NCBI RefSeq assembly: GCF_001427865.1
Contig: NZ_LMHH01000001.1
Location: forward strand, 2,286,247-2,350,246
Direction: 5' to 3'
Source of the DNA: Altererythrobacter sp. Root672
GTDB lineage: Bacteria > Pseudomonadota > Alphaproteobacteria > Sphingomonadales > Sphingomonadaceae
Length of the DNA stretch: 64,000 nt
How positions within the stretch are numbered: position 1 is the stretch's first letter; each line of letters begins with the position of its first letter. The notes beneath the pieces are model-generated. The model ran no database searches. It was not told the origin of the DNA and worked only from the letters and a program-made list of their open reading frames with translations. Shown in pieces: positions 17,942 through 26,543 of this stretch. The position numbers and the translations under genes are program-made.

Positions 17942-19929
17942 GCGGAATGCGACGCCTGGCGGGCCTGGCTTTCGCTGTGCTGCTGGCTGCCTGTTCGTCG
18001 TCGGAACCACCGTCCTCTGTGCAGGACGACCGGAACATTCACGCGCTGTTCGTCGGCGTCGACCAGTATCGCTATTCCGACGACGCCGGCTTTGCCGACC
18101 TCAAGGGCGCTGTCGGCGATGCCCAGCGCTTCAAGGAGGCGCTAGCCGATCTCTACGGCGTCGATGTCGACACAGCCCAGCCCGGCAAATGCGACAGCTC
18201 CAACGACACATCCGTCACCCTGACCGACGACTGCGCGACCCGCGAACGCATTCTGGCCGCGCTCGACGGGCAAATCGCCGCGCTCAAACCGGGCGACACG
18301 CTGCTGTTCTACTTCGCGGGCCACGGATCGCAGTATCGCGATGACGAGGCGTTCGATCAGGACTCCGGCTACAACGGCACGATCCTGCCGACCGACGCAC
18401 GCAATCCCGACGGCTCGCCGGGGGACATTTTCGACGTCGAACTGAAGGAGCGGAAGGACAAGGCGACCGCGGCCGGGATCTACTTCGTGTCGATCTTCGA
18501 TTCCTGCAATTCGGCCACAGCCACCCGCGATGGTGCCGCCGGCCAATCGCGCAGTGTCCCGCCGTTGACCGGTGCCGCCCTCCCCGCCGCCGACACCCCG
18601 GCGCCGACCGGACCGGGCGGTGGCTATTGGGTCCATCTCGCCGCGGCCCAGGACGGCGAGGAAGCTCAGGAGACCGCTAGCGGCGCCGTCGGCGAGCGGG
18701 CCGGGGTGTTCACCAACGCCTTGATCGACACGCTACGCATGCCCGGCATGCGCGATGGAACCTTCGGCGACATCATCAAGGAAGTACGCCTGCGCGTCGC
18801 CAAGCGCGGCCATATCGCCCAGACGCCATCGGCGGAAGGAGAACTGACGGCAGCCATGGGATCGCGCTCGCGCTCGCCGATGCTGTTCGAGGGCTCGGCG
18901 AGCGGCGAGACGGTCACGCTCAATGGCGGTGCGCTCAGCGGGATCACTTCGGGGTCGCGGTTCGCGCTCTATGCCAACCAGGCCGATGCCGTGGCCGGAC
19001 GCGCTCGGCTGGCGACCGCGACGGTCGTCGGCCTCGATGACGGCGCGGCCGAGCTCAAACTGGATGCGCCAGCAGCCTCCACTCTACCCGACAGCGTGGT
19101 GGCCGAGGAGATCGCCCACTTCTTCCCAGCAGACTTGATCGAGGTCAGCAACGGCTTGCCCGCCGGCCCCGAGCGCGATGCGGCCGACGCGGCGCTCGCT
19201 GGAATCCAGTTTGTCAGGGCGACCCCGGACGGAGCCACGCATCTCGTGCTCGTCGAGGGTTCCTCTACCCAAGTGGCGCTGCGAGCCGACGACGGCACTC
19301 TGCTGACCGACACGCTCGGCGAGGCGACCGACCCCGCCTTTGGCGAACGCCTGGCCGCCGAACTGCAGAAAGTCGCGCGGGTCGCGCAATTGCTCTCGAT
19401 CCGCACGACCGGTGAGCGCGACGGATCGCGCGCGCAAATGCCGGTCGACGTGTGCATCGACGCCGACGGATACCGCGCGACCTCCTGCCCGCCCCCGCAA
19501 GCTGGCGGCGTGCGGCGGATCGGCCTCGACAAGACGATTACCGCCACTGTGATCAATCGCGGGACCAAGCCGATCTATCTTTATCTGCTGGCTATCGACC
19601 CGCGCAACGCGGTGGACCTGATCCTCCCCAAGCCGGGCGAGTTCGACCAGATGCTGCAGCCCAACCAGCCTTACCGCCGTTCGCAAATGGCGTTCGACGC
19701 GGCCGGACCCTACCGCTTCCTGACCATTGCGACCGACCGGCCGATCCGCGCCGAAGCCTTTCAGCAAAGCGGCAACGGAGCCCGCGATCTAGCCGCATGC
19801 GTCTCTCCGCTGGAGCGGCTGCTGTGCTCGAGCAGCCAGGGCGCTCGCGACACGGGGGTCACGGCGGTCGGCGACTGGTCAGCGCAGGTCACTACGGCCC
19901 TCGTCACTGAGAAGGGATTCAGCGAATGA
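17938..19929 (+). CDS. Caspase-family (C14) lipoprotein
   Basis: This 663-residue second caspase homologue has an N-terminal lipoprotein signal (LAFAVLLAAC-SSS). The peptidase domain begins at once ('NIHALFVGVDQYRYSDDAGFADLKGAVGDA'), with H129 in 'FYFAGHGS' and C190 in 'IFDSCNS'. A long middle region follows, and the C-terminal 'TITATVINRGTKPIYLYLLAIDPRNAVDLILPKPGE' resembles DUF4384-like domains found beside bacterial caspases. The GTG start overlaps the upstream stop (GTGA); an ATG at 17947 is an alternative. The stop overlaps the protease gene by ATGA, so the three are one translationally coupled operon. A role in an envelope proteolytic response is inference. Confidence 0.88.
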   Translation: MSGMRRLAGLAFAVLLAACSSSEPPSSVQDDRNIHALFVGVDQYRYSDDAGFADLKGAVGDAQRFKEALADLYGVDVDTAQPGKCDSSNDTSVTLTDDCATRERILAALDGQIAALKPGDTLLFYFAGHGSQYRDDEAFDQDSGYNGTILPTDARNPDGSPGDIFDVELKERKDKATAAGIYFVSIFDSCNSATATRDGAAGQSRSVPPLTGAALPAADTPAPTGPGGGYWVHLAAAQDGEEAQETASGAVGERAGVFTNALIDTLRMPGMRDGTFGDIIKEVRLRVAKRGHIAQTPSAEGELTAAMGSRSRSPMLFEGSASGETVTLNGGALSGITSGSRFALYANQADAVAGRARLATATVVGLDDGAAELKLDAPAASTLPDSVVAEEIAHFFPADLIEVSNGLPAGPERDAADAALAGIQFVRATPDGATHLVLVEGSSTQVALRADDGTLLTDTLGEATDPAFGERLAAELQKVARVAQLLSIRTTGERDGSRAQMPVDVCIDADGYRATSCPPPQAGGVRRIGLDKTITATVINRGTKPIYLYLLAIDPRNAVDLILPKPGEFDQMLQPNQPYRRSQMAFDAAGPYRFLTIATDRPIRAEAFQQSGNGARDLAACVSPLERLLCSSSQGARDTGVTAVGDWSAQVTTALVTEKGFSE

Positions 19930-21023
19930 ACCTTCGGTTTGCCCAAGCGGTGTTGCCCGCGGTCTTGCTCAGTGGCGCGCTGGCCGGTTGCGAGAAGGCG
20001 CCCGAACCCGCCGCGCCCAAGGCCGTGGCGAACGCGGACCTGAAGGAGACCTGCGACGCGCGCCGCGCCAAGGCCGAAGGCGGCGGGCGCATCGTTGGCG
20101 GAGAGCCCGCCAAGCCCGGCTCGGCGCCGTGGCAAGCCGAGATCCTCTCCTCGCCCAAATATACCGCCGCCGACCGGGCCTATGATGAAAAGCTCGCCGA
20201 TGGTGACGAATGCAAGATCTACCTCAAGGAGCGGCAGGGCTACGAACTCTCGCACAAGTGCGGCGGGTCCTACATCGGTGACGGCTTCGTGATCACGGCC
20301 GCCCATTGCGTCGACAATATCCCGAGTTTCGACGGCAAGCCCGGCAACGTCCTGACCGATCGCAACGTCCGCCTGGGCACCCAGAACCTGTCGGTCAGCG
20401 ACGGGATCTTCCCGATCGATTCCGTGGTGATCCACCAGGGCTACACCAAACAGACCATGCTCGATGACATCGCCCTCATCAAACTGAAGGACGACAAGCG
20501 CCTGGCAGCATTCCAGGATGCCGGGCGGCTCGCTCCGGTCAGCCTGATGCAGCCCACCTCACGCGACTTCGACAAGCTGGAACTACTGCGCGTGACGGGC
20601 TGGGGCTGGATGGGGCAGCGAGGCGAGAAGGACACCGTAGGCCGCCTCGACAGCAGCGGCCGCTTGCAACGCAACCCGGCCGACCTGCAGCAAGTCTCGC
20701 TCAATTACCTAACCGACGCGCCTTGCAAGGAAGAATACGGCGCCTCCTTCGGCCCTGGCTCGCTTTGTGCGGGCAGCCTGGGGCCGGACGGAAAGGTGAT
20801 GGCCGGCAAGGACAGCTGCCAGGGCGACAGCGGCGGGCCGCTGACCCGGCAAGAAGATGGCGGCAAGCGCAGCCTCGTCGGCATCGTGTCAGCCGGAAAA
20901 GGCTGCGGCGCGGGCAAGCCGGCGCTCTACACGCGCGTGTCGCACTACGCCGACTGGATCGCCGAAGCGAAGCGAGCGGCCAAGCCCGGGCAGGTCGTCA
21001 GGCTGCCGGGATCGGCTAGTTAG
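19926..21023 (+). CDS. Trypsin-like (S1) serine protease, lipoprotein zymogen
   Basis: This 365-residue protein has a lipoprotein signal (AVLPAVLLSGALAGC-EK), a short propeptide, and a classical activation site R55-IVGG. The catalytic triad is complete: H127 in 'TAAHC', D181 in 'DDIALIKL', S302 in 'GDSGGP'. D296 in 'DSCQGD' is at the base of the S1 pocket, predicting cleavage after Arg or Lys. An unusual ~30-residue Lys/Asp/Glu-rich insertion precedes 'KCGGSYIGDG'. It is the last gene of the caspase operon, overlapping the second caspase by ATGA, and converges on the tandem-repeat lipoprotein gene with only seven bases between stops. An Arg-specific caspase upstream could activate it, which is inference. 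Confidence 0.92.
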   Translation: MNLRFAQAVLPAVLLSGALAGCEKAPEPAAPKAVANADLKETCDARRAKAEGGGRIVGGEPAKPGSAPWQAEILSSPKYTAADRAYDEKLADGDECKIYLKERQGYELSHKCGGSYIGDGFVITAAHCVDNIPSFDGKPGNVLTDRNVRLGTQNLSVSDGIFPIDSVVIHQGYTKQTMLDDIALIKLKDDKRLAAFQDAGRLAPVSLMQPTSRDFDKLELLRVTGWGWMGQRGEKDTVGRLDSSGRLQRNPADLQQVSLNYLTDAPCKEEYGASFGPGSLCAGSLGPDGKVMAGKDSCQGDSGGPLTRQEDGGKRSLVGIVSAGKGCGAGKPALYTRVSHYADWIAEAKRAAKPGQVVRLPGSAS

Positions 21024-21030
21024 CTTCTGA

Positions 21031-21327
21031 CTACTGCTCGGTTGGCGCGGACCGTTCGACCGTGCCTGTCTGCTCCTGAGGACCAGTCCGTTCCACTGTT
21101 CCGGTCTGCTCTTGCGGGCCGGTTCGTTCCACCGTTCCAGTTTGCTCCTGCGGGCCGGTGCGTTCGACGGTTCCAGTCTGCTCCTGGGGCCCCGTCCGCT
21201 CGACTGTGCCGGTCTGTGCCTCGGGCGTTTCGGTCGCCGCCGCGTCGACTGTCTCGTCCTGGTTTTGGCAGGCCGCCAGGCTGCCAGCCAAGCCGAGTAC
21301 CAGTAGGGATGTCAGGATATGCCTCAT
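21031..21327 (-). CDS. Small lipoprotein with 12-residue tandem repeats
   Basis: This 98-residue protein starts after a strong ribosome binding site (AAGGGGAG, five bases before ATG). A lipobox (LAGSLAAC-QNQ) is followed by about 20 acidic residues and then five tandem copies of a 12-residue unit EQTGTVERTGPQ, the last degenerate (ERSAPTEQ). There is no known domain. The repeats are hydrophilic and probably disordered, which suits a surface spacer or an interaction array. It lies directly downstream of the TIR-TPR gene on the same strand and converges with the trypsin gene. Each repeat carries one Arg, so the array could be a substrate of the neighbouring Arg/Lys protease; this is speculation. 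Confidence 0.8.
   Translation of the reverse strand: MRHILTSLLVLGLAGSLAACQNQDETVDAAATETPEAQTGTVERTGPQEQTGTVERTGPQEQTGTVERTGPQEQTGTVERTGPQEQTGTVERSAPTEQ
21034..21217. repeat. 36-bp tandem repeat, about five copies
   Basis: The repeat unit encodes the 12-residue EQTGTVERTGPQ array of the small lipoprotein. Copies differ at synonymous positions, so the protein sequence is better conserved than the DNA. Confidence 0.9.
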
Positions 21328-21356
21328 GAGGTCTCCCCTTCGTTGCCAAACATAAC

Positions 21357-23309
21357 TTATGTGAAGCCAACCTGCTTGGCCAGCGCGCGATAGCCGTCGG
21401 TTTCGCGCAGCGGGTCGAGCATCGGATCACTGTACATCAGCATGATCCCGCCGTCGCGCAGTTCCCAGGCCTTTTGCAGAGCCGCGAGCGCACGGGGCCG
21501 GTCGCCCCATTGGGCGTAGACTTGCGCGTATTGGTAGTGGCTCTTGTCGCCATATTCCTTGATCAAGTCGTTGAGCGCAGCCTCGGCCCCAGCCCGATCG
21601 CCGCGCCGGTCCGCGATGATTGCGTAGCCCGGCAGGCGGCGCACGCTGCTCTCCTCTTTCGAGAACGAAGCATGGGCATCGTCGAGGCGGCCCAGCATGA
21701 ACTGGGCAAAGCCGAGCGAGGAATGGCCGCCGGCCAGCGTGGGATTGAGCGAGATCGCCCGTTCGAAGGCAGGTATCGCGCCAGCGAAATCGCGCCCGGC
21801 GTAACTGATGTCGCCCGTCGACCAGAACGTCCGCGCGTTTAGCGGATCGAGCTTGGAAGCCTGGGCGATCACGCTCTTCGCGCGATCATTGTCGCGCAGG
21901 TTCGAACGGAACGTAGCGTAGCGGCTGAGGATGTCGGCACTGCCGCGGCCCAGTTCGTACGACCGTTCAAACGGTTCGCGTGCGCCGCGCATATCGAGCT
22001 TCCCGGTCGCCAGCGCGAAGCCCAGTGCCGAAAAGCCTTCGGCGAACTTGGGCGCGAGCTCAGTGGCCTTGCGCGCAGCGACCACGCCGGCATCGTAGAG
22101 GCGGACGCGCTCTGCATCGTCGGCGTAAAGGTTGCCAATAATTGCCAAGGCGCGGGAGCGGGCGGCGTGGGCGCCCGCGTAACGGGGGTCGAGCGCGATC
22201 GCCCGATCGAAATAGCTCAGCGCCTGCCGATCGCTCGTTTCATCGATACCCGCTTCATAGAGATCGCGACCGCGCAGATAGGCATCGAACGCCGCCACGT
22301 TGTCGGTTCCGCCTTCGTCGGCGCCAGCCGATTTGCCTTCACCCTCTTCGATGGCCACCGACAGGGCGCTCGCAACCGCCGCGCCAATCTCCGCCTGGAC
22401 GGCAAAAATGTCCGTCAGAGGACGCTCGTAACTCTGCGCCCATTTGCTGAGGCCGCTCGATCCATCGGTCAGCTCTGCATCGACTTTGACCCGATCGCCG
22501 GCCTTCTGCACCTGGCCGTCGAGGAGAAACGCCACGCCCAGTTCGCGCGCGATGCTCTTGGCGTCGCGGTTCTCCGTGCTCGCACTTTCGGAAGAGGTCT
22601 GGCCGACAATCTCGAGCAACGCGTTGCGCGACAATTGCGCGCGAATTTCAGAAGTCAGCCCATCGGAGAAATAACGCTGGTTCGGGTCGCCGCTCAAATT
22701 CGCGAAGGGCAGAACCGCTACGCTTCGCCCGCTTCCGGCACCACCGAACAGGCCGCTTCCCTTCCAAAACAACAATCCACCGGCACCGGCCAACAAGAGC
22801 GCTCCAGTGCCGACCAGGAGCTGCCTACGGGGCAGCGCGACGCCTTGCTTCACCTGGAGTGGCGGTGCCGGCCGGTCATGAAGCGCGGCAACAGCGCGCA
22901 GCAGCTTGCGCATCGGCTCGCTGTTGGGCTTGTTCGCCACACCCGAGACGTCAATGGCCTGGAACTGCCCGAAACCCAGTGGCGGCAGGCTTCCATCGAG
23001 CGAGATCGGGATCAGGCGACCGGTGTCCCGGCCGCGCGTCGCTTCGTCCTGCACCCAATGCGAGGCCGCCGAAGACTTCGACCACAGCACCACCACGACA
23101 CGAGCGCTATCGAGCGCCGCTTCGGTCGCCTCCGAAAAGCGCTCGCCGCCCTCGATCATCCCATCCCACCAGACCCGAAAGTCAGCGCCCTCCAACGCTT
23201 GTACGATCAGTTGGGCCTGCTTCTTGTCGGCGTGAGAATAGCTCAGGAAGACAGTGTTGGGCGCTCCGCCTTCCTCGATCGGATCGTCGGAGGAAGAGCC
23301 CTGCGTCAT
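21357..23309 (-). CDS. TIR domain - TM - TolB-like - TPR protein
   Basis: The 650-residue protein begins at MTQGSSSDDP (23309), one base overlapping the stop of the small upstream gene. A TIR domain covers about residues 18-155: 'NTVFLSYSHADKKQAQLIVQALEGADFRVWWDGMI' and 'SHWVQDEATRG', where the Glu corresponds in position to the catalytic residue of NAD-cleaving TIRs. One TM segment follows (LLVGTGALLLAGAGGLLFW). Then comes the 'SVAVLPFANLSGDPNQRYFSDGLTSEI' domain seen in adenylate-cyclase-like signalling proteins, and a C-terminal array of TPR units. The TIR should be cytoplasmic and the TPRs periplasmic. Whether it hydrolyses NAD or is only a scaffold cannot be told from sequence. Confidence 0.88.
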   Translation of the reverse strand: MTQGSSSDDPIEEGGAPNTVFLSYSHADKKQAQLIVQALEGADFRVWWDGMIEGGERFSEATEAALDSARVVVVLWSKSSAASHWVQDEATRGRDTGRLIPISLDGSLPPLGFGQFQAIDVSGVANKPNSEPMRKLLRAVAALHDRPAPPLQVKQGVALPRRQLLVGTGALLLAGAGGLLFWKGSGLFGGAGSGRSVAVLPFANLSGDPNQRYFSDGLTSEIRAQLSRNALLEIVGQTSSESASTENRDAKSIARELGVAFLLDGQVQKAGDRVKVDAELTDGSSGLSKWAQSYERPLTDIFAVQAEIGAAVASALSVAIEEGEGKSAGADEGGTDNVAAFDAYLRGRDLYEAGIDETSDRQALSYFDRAIALDPRYAGAHAARSRALAIIGNLYADDAERVRLYDAGVVAARKATELAPKFAEGFSALGFALATGKLDMRGAREPFERSYELGRGSADILSRYATFRSNLRDNDRAKSVIAQASKLDPLNARTFWSTGDISYAGRDFAGAIPAFERAISLNPTLAGGHSSLGFAQFMLGRLDDAHASFSKEESSVRRLPGYAIIADRRGDRAGAEAALNDLIKEYGDKSHYQYAQVYAQWGDRPRALAALQKAWELRDGGIMLMYSDPMLDPLRETDGYRALAKQVGFT

Positions 23310-23557
23310 CAGGCGCGCAACGCCTCGACATTGGCCAGCATGCCAGCAGTCACTTGCGAGATAGCCGCAAAGCGTTCGAAATCGCTGCCCAGGAAGGTGA
23401 ATGTCCCCGATAAGTTCGTCGACCATTCATGCGGGATCCAATGCAATGCTGCGCCGCCTTTAAGCATCAGATAGCTCAAGACCGAAACCACGGCGAGCTT
23501 GAACAGGAGGAATTGCACAAGGCAGCCCAACGACGTGTGCGTGCGCGCGCCCTGCAT
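23309..23557 (-). CDS. Small membrane protein coupled to the TIR gene
   Basis: This is a candidate 82-residue protein starting MQGARTHTSL, with one hydrophobic segment (LVQFLLFKLAVVSVLSYLML) and a polar C-terminus ending ANVEALRA. Its TGA overlaps the ATG of the TIR gene by one base, a common sign of translational coupling. The open frame runs further upstream but through the terminator of the previous gene, so the start must lie inside 23586. No strong ribosome binding site was seen, so the start is uncertain. No known family was recognised. It could be a membrane partner of the TIR-TPR protein. Confidence 0.5.
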   Translation of the reverse strand: MQGARTHTSLGCLVQFLLFKLAVVSVLSYLMLKGGAALHWIPHEWSTNLSGTFTFLGSDFERFAAISQVTAGMLANVEALRA

Positions 23558-23586
23558 TCGGCAATCGAACGACAGGGCCAAGAAGA

Positions 23587-23613
23587 AAGGCCGGCCCTTT
23601 TGGGGCCGGCCTT
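23587..23613 (-). terminator. Rho-independent-type terminator after the beta-helix gene
   Basis: AAGGCCGGCCC and GGGGCCGGCCTT form an 11-bp stem with a four-base loop, followed on the minus strand by CTTTCTTCTT. It lies 33 bases after the stop of the 495-residue surface protein gene. Confidence 0.8.
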
Positions 23614-23645
23614 GTTTGAGTTGGCGTTTCAGGTCTTGCCTGACG

Positions 23646-25133
23646 TTACCATTTAAAGCGGACGCCGACGCGACCACCGACGCTGTAGTTGTCGCCGGGG
23701 TTCTTGAGGCTGGTGTTGGCGTTGGCGCCACCTTTGACGTTGAGCACGCTGCCGTTGGTCATGGTGAGCGTCGACGCGCCAGTCGCGCTCAATCCGGTCA
23801 CACGCGTGCTGGCCAATGACTCCGCGGTGACGATTGCATTGTCGAGGTTGACGGTGGCACGATTTAGCGCCTGCACCGCAATGCCTCCGGCCGCAGTCAC
23901 GCTACCGTGGCCAAGGAAGACCTCGGTACCGCGTAGATTGAGCTCCGAATTGAGTCCCGCTGCGGTACCGACAACGGATTCGAGCGCCGAAGAATACTTG
24001 GCGCTGCCACCGACCATGGTGAGATTGCCGCCATTACTGGCATTCACAAGCCCTGAAATAGGACTCGTCTTGGTCGACGTAACATGAACATCATTAGCAG
24101 TTAAGCGTGCGCCAATATTCGATGAAAGTCCAGCATTCATGGCGTTGCCATAGATATTACCGGAGTTGATGGTTATATCACTTCGAGTAGTAGCCTGAAC
24201 GCCAGAGGCATTGGCACCAGGCGCGCCGCCATTTGTTGCTTCGATATCAAGATTGTCTATTACTATGGTAGAATTTTCATCAAGCGCCTGAACACCGATT
24301 TTATTTCCAAGATCTCCGACGGCCACAATATTGATGTCAATATCACGCCCGACGACGTCACCACCTTGACCTGCGAGGATACCGGCACTGCCAACCCTAT
24401 TCATCGTGGTGGTCGTAAAGACCGTCACATTGTTGAGCTCGGCCTTGCTTCCCTCGCCGGCAACCAAAATTGCCTGCGGCCCACGTTCGCTAACGGTTTG
24501 CGCACCACCCAAGGCGGTGACGGTGGAGTCGGTGAGCCGAAGGGTGCCGCCAAAAGCCGCCTCTGCCGCACTGAAGCCGGAGGTGCCCGCAGATGAGGCG
24601 GTGATCGTAGCGTCCGTCAAGTCGACAAGGCTGCCATTTCCTGTCGCCAACACGGTCGACAGGCTGTCGACGCTTGCTTGATTCTGACTGTCGATCTCGA
24701 GCGTTCCACCCGTGCCGTCGAGCCTGATCTGCCCGCCAGACTCAGCAACGATGGCCCGTGAATTCTGCGCATTCAGGTCGATGCTGTTGGCACCGTTGGT
24801 GATCACCCCGCCATTGAGCGCATGCAACCCATAGCCCGCGGCGCCTGTCACCGCCGTATCGATCTGCACGGGTTGATCCAGCGATACCGTGACGCCGTTC
24901 GCCTGTTGCGGCGTGGTGACCTGAGCCTGGGCCTCACCGGAGAACGGCCCCCAACCAAGGACCACTGCAGAGAACAGGGCCGATGAGTTTAGAAGGTTCC
25001 TCTTCGTGAAGAATCCCCGACCCGGCGCAGTCGCGACAGCGAGCGTCGCACGCGCCGATGACGGACGCTCGACGTCAACAGTACGCCGACGGTCAACCCG
25101 CACGTAATCACCATCCTTAACAAGCAAAACCAT
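23646..25133 (-). CDS. Beta-helix surface protein with autotransporter-like ends but no barrel
   Basis: This 495-residue protein has a long N-terminal extension before the signal peptide (LLNSSALFSAVVLGWGPFSGEAQA), like extended autotransporter signals. The mature start 'QVTTPQQANGVTVSLDQPVQIDTAVTGAAGYGLHALN' leads into ~350 residues of short strand repeats rich in Asn, Thr, Gly and Ala ('GLSATGASTLTMTNGSVLNV'), consistent with a pectate-lyase-like beta-helix. It ends 'NYSVGGRVGVRFKW', a C-terminal beta-signal with terminal Trp, but the ~250-residue barrel expected before it is absent. AGGA eight bases upstream supports the ATG at 25133. A shortened paralogue lies upstream at 25895. Export to the surface would need a barrel partner or oligomerisation. 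Confidence 0.75.
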   Translation of the reverse strand: MVLLVKDGDYVRVDRRRTVDVERPSSARATLAVATAPGRGFFTKRNLLNSSALFSAVVLGWGPFSGEAQAQVTTPQQANGVTVSLDQPVQIDTAVTGAAGYGLHALNGGVITNGANSIDLNAQNSRAIVAESGGQIRLDGTGGTLEIDSQNQASVDSLSTVLATGNGSLVDLTDATITASSAGTSGFSAAEAAFGGTLRLTDSTVTALGGAQTVSERGPQAILVAGEGSKAELNNVTVFTTTTMNRVGSAGILAGQGGDVVGRDIDINIVAVGDLGNKIGVQALDENSTIVIDNLDIEATNGGAPGANASGVQATTRSDITINSGNIYGNAMNAGLSSNIGARLTANDVHVTSTKTSPISGLVNASNGGNLTMVGGSAKYSSALESVVGTAAGLNSELNLRGTEVFLGHGSVTAAGGIAVQALNRATVNLDNAIVTAESLASTRVTGLSATGASTLTMTNGSVLNVKGGANANTSLKNPGDNYSVGGRVGVRFKW

Positions 25134-25894
25134 TACTTACATCCTAAAAATATCTACACCCCTGAACATCTTTAAAGACGCAGAAGATGATGATGTTATT
25201 TTCAAATAGATAAATGTAATCAAGACGAACGTGAGTGTCATTTATTGACGACGCTGCTTTTAATTTCATCTTGAACGGCGATGCACGCGGGCATAGCCAA
25301 TTTTAACCAGACTAAGCCTGGTACATATCACGACGGATTGGGGATATACGTAACTTCCCGTATAGTCTGCCGTGCGGATCTCTTGAAAAAATCAATGATC
25401 GCAAACGTTTATGCATCACAATATAGTTAATGCCAATTTATGTAAGATGAATGAGAGTTCAATTTACGTTAAATTTCTTGAATATTTGCATTCATCTCAA
25501 TGGCATACTCTTCTATCAGAATACTACCTTATATTGTCCGTCAAATATGGTCATATACATTTGGCGTTTTTGCTTGTTATTTCAAATATTCTCTCAAGCA
25601 GTTCTCATCGTCCGTTTCGGCGATTGACGTCGGTCTTTGAAAGACAGGCTCCGGCACGCGACCATCCAGCACTCGAACAGGCACAGCCCTGCGGCGAACT
25701 GTTGCTCTGGGGATCGACCAGGTGGGGTTCCTGGAATTGTGTATGTGCTGGGCTCGACCGAGGCAGACGTCGGTAGCGATTTCACTCACCTGAAGCGCAC
25801 GAGGCCGGTCACCTTGAGAGTCAGGCTGGAATAACGGAAAGCGCCAGCGGGCTTCCTGGAGCTCAGCGAGTGTCGCCGTGCCCCGTATTTGCTG
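25134..25894. other. Long intergenic region, AT-rich in its left two thirds
   Basis: These 761 bases separate the beta-helix gene from its miniature paralogue. Bases 25141-25620 are clearly more AT-rich than the window, and must contain the promoter of the beta-helix gene. Open frames here (for example 25411-25776 plus and 25594-25785 minus) show no recognisable protein, no good ribosome binding site and composition change within the frame. I see no convincing gene. Confidence 0.5.
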
Positions 25895-26221
25895 TTACCA
25901 CTTCACTCTGAGGCCGAGGCGGCCGCTGAGCTGGTAGCTGTCGATGGGGTTATCGAGGCTCGTGTCGAGGTTGAGCGCGTGAAGGTTATAGCCTGCTGCA
26001 CCGGTAGCGGTCGTGCTGATGCTCACCGGCTGATCCAGCAATATGGTCGTGCCATTCGCCTGCTGCGGCGTGACCACCTGGGCAGTGGCGGTACTTGGAA
26101 GGGAAGCCTGAACGCCAATTGCAACGAGGAGCGCCGTCGAACTCAGAAGCGACCGGCGGCGCAGCCCTTTCCTGGCGGTTCGGACCATATCGGCCGATAA
26201 GTTTCGAAGTAATGGGCGCAT
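25895..26221 (-). CDS. Miniature paralogue of the beta-helix protein, passenger deleted
   Basis: This is a 108-residue protein starting MRPLLRNLSADM, with AAGGG suitably placed before the ATG; the frame is open 54 codons further up. A signal peptide (SLLSSTALLVAIGVQASLPSTATAQ) is followed by 'VVTPQQANGTTILLDQPVSISTTATGAAGYNLHALN' and then directly by 'DTSLDNPIDSYQLSGRLGLRVKW'. Both blocks align with the first ~40 mature residues and last ~23 residues of the 495-residue protein; everything between is missing. It may be a functional minimal form (single amphipathic strand plus beta-signal) or a relic. The intact frame, signal peptide, start and terminal Trp argue against simple decay. Confidence 0.65.
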   Translation of the reverse strand: MRPLLRNLSADMVRTARKGLRRRSLLSSTALLVAIGVQASLPSTATAQVVTPQQANGTTILLDQPVSISTTATGAAGYNLHALNLDTSLDNPIDSYQLSGRLGLRVKW

Positions 26222-26516
26222 CCAACACCCTTCAACCTCGGGACGTGCAAGCATGTCGCCGGTTTCAAAAAGCACACCCATTTCGCATTCCAGGTGCAAA
26301 AAATGCAGTGGCCAAGAAGCTATGCGCCTTCCTGAGTGAAGTTTGCACCGGGGGAAACCCGTATTGATGTTTGAGGATTTCACCTCACTGGACTGACAGC
26401 GTGGTCCCCTGACGGTCGTGACTTTAGCTTCGCGAGTAGTTCGTCTCGCCTCCCCTCAGAGACACCTTTCGCGGTGAACTGTTAGTCCGAGCGGCTTGCG
26501 ATGGCTCAACCCTTGA
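26222..26516. other. Intergenic region upstream of the mini surface gene
   Basis: About 295 bases between the mini gene start and the M4 peptidase terminator. It should hold the promoter of the mini gene. The frame continuing upstream from 26221 to 26383 lacks a good start site. Nothing else was recognised. Confidence 0.4.
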
Positions 26517-26541
26517 AAGGGCCGGAACGGTCCCGGCCCTT
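26517..26541 (-). terminator. Terminator of the M4 peptidase gene
   Basis: AAGGGCCGG (26517-26525) pairs with CCGGCCCTT (26533-26541) around a seven-base loop, three bases after the peptidase stop codon. The T-run is short (TTTC on the minus strand). Confidence 0.75.
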
Positions 26542-26543
26542 CC

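Noticed and set aside
14501..23557. Gasdermin gene expected beside caspase/trypsin proteases
   Set aside because: No frame in or next to the operon looks like a bacterial gasdermin, so this is not a classical gasdermin defence locus.
25411..25776. AT-rich 121-codon plus-strand frame
   Set aside because: No ribosome binding site, abrupt change of composition within the frame and no recognisable protein.
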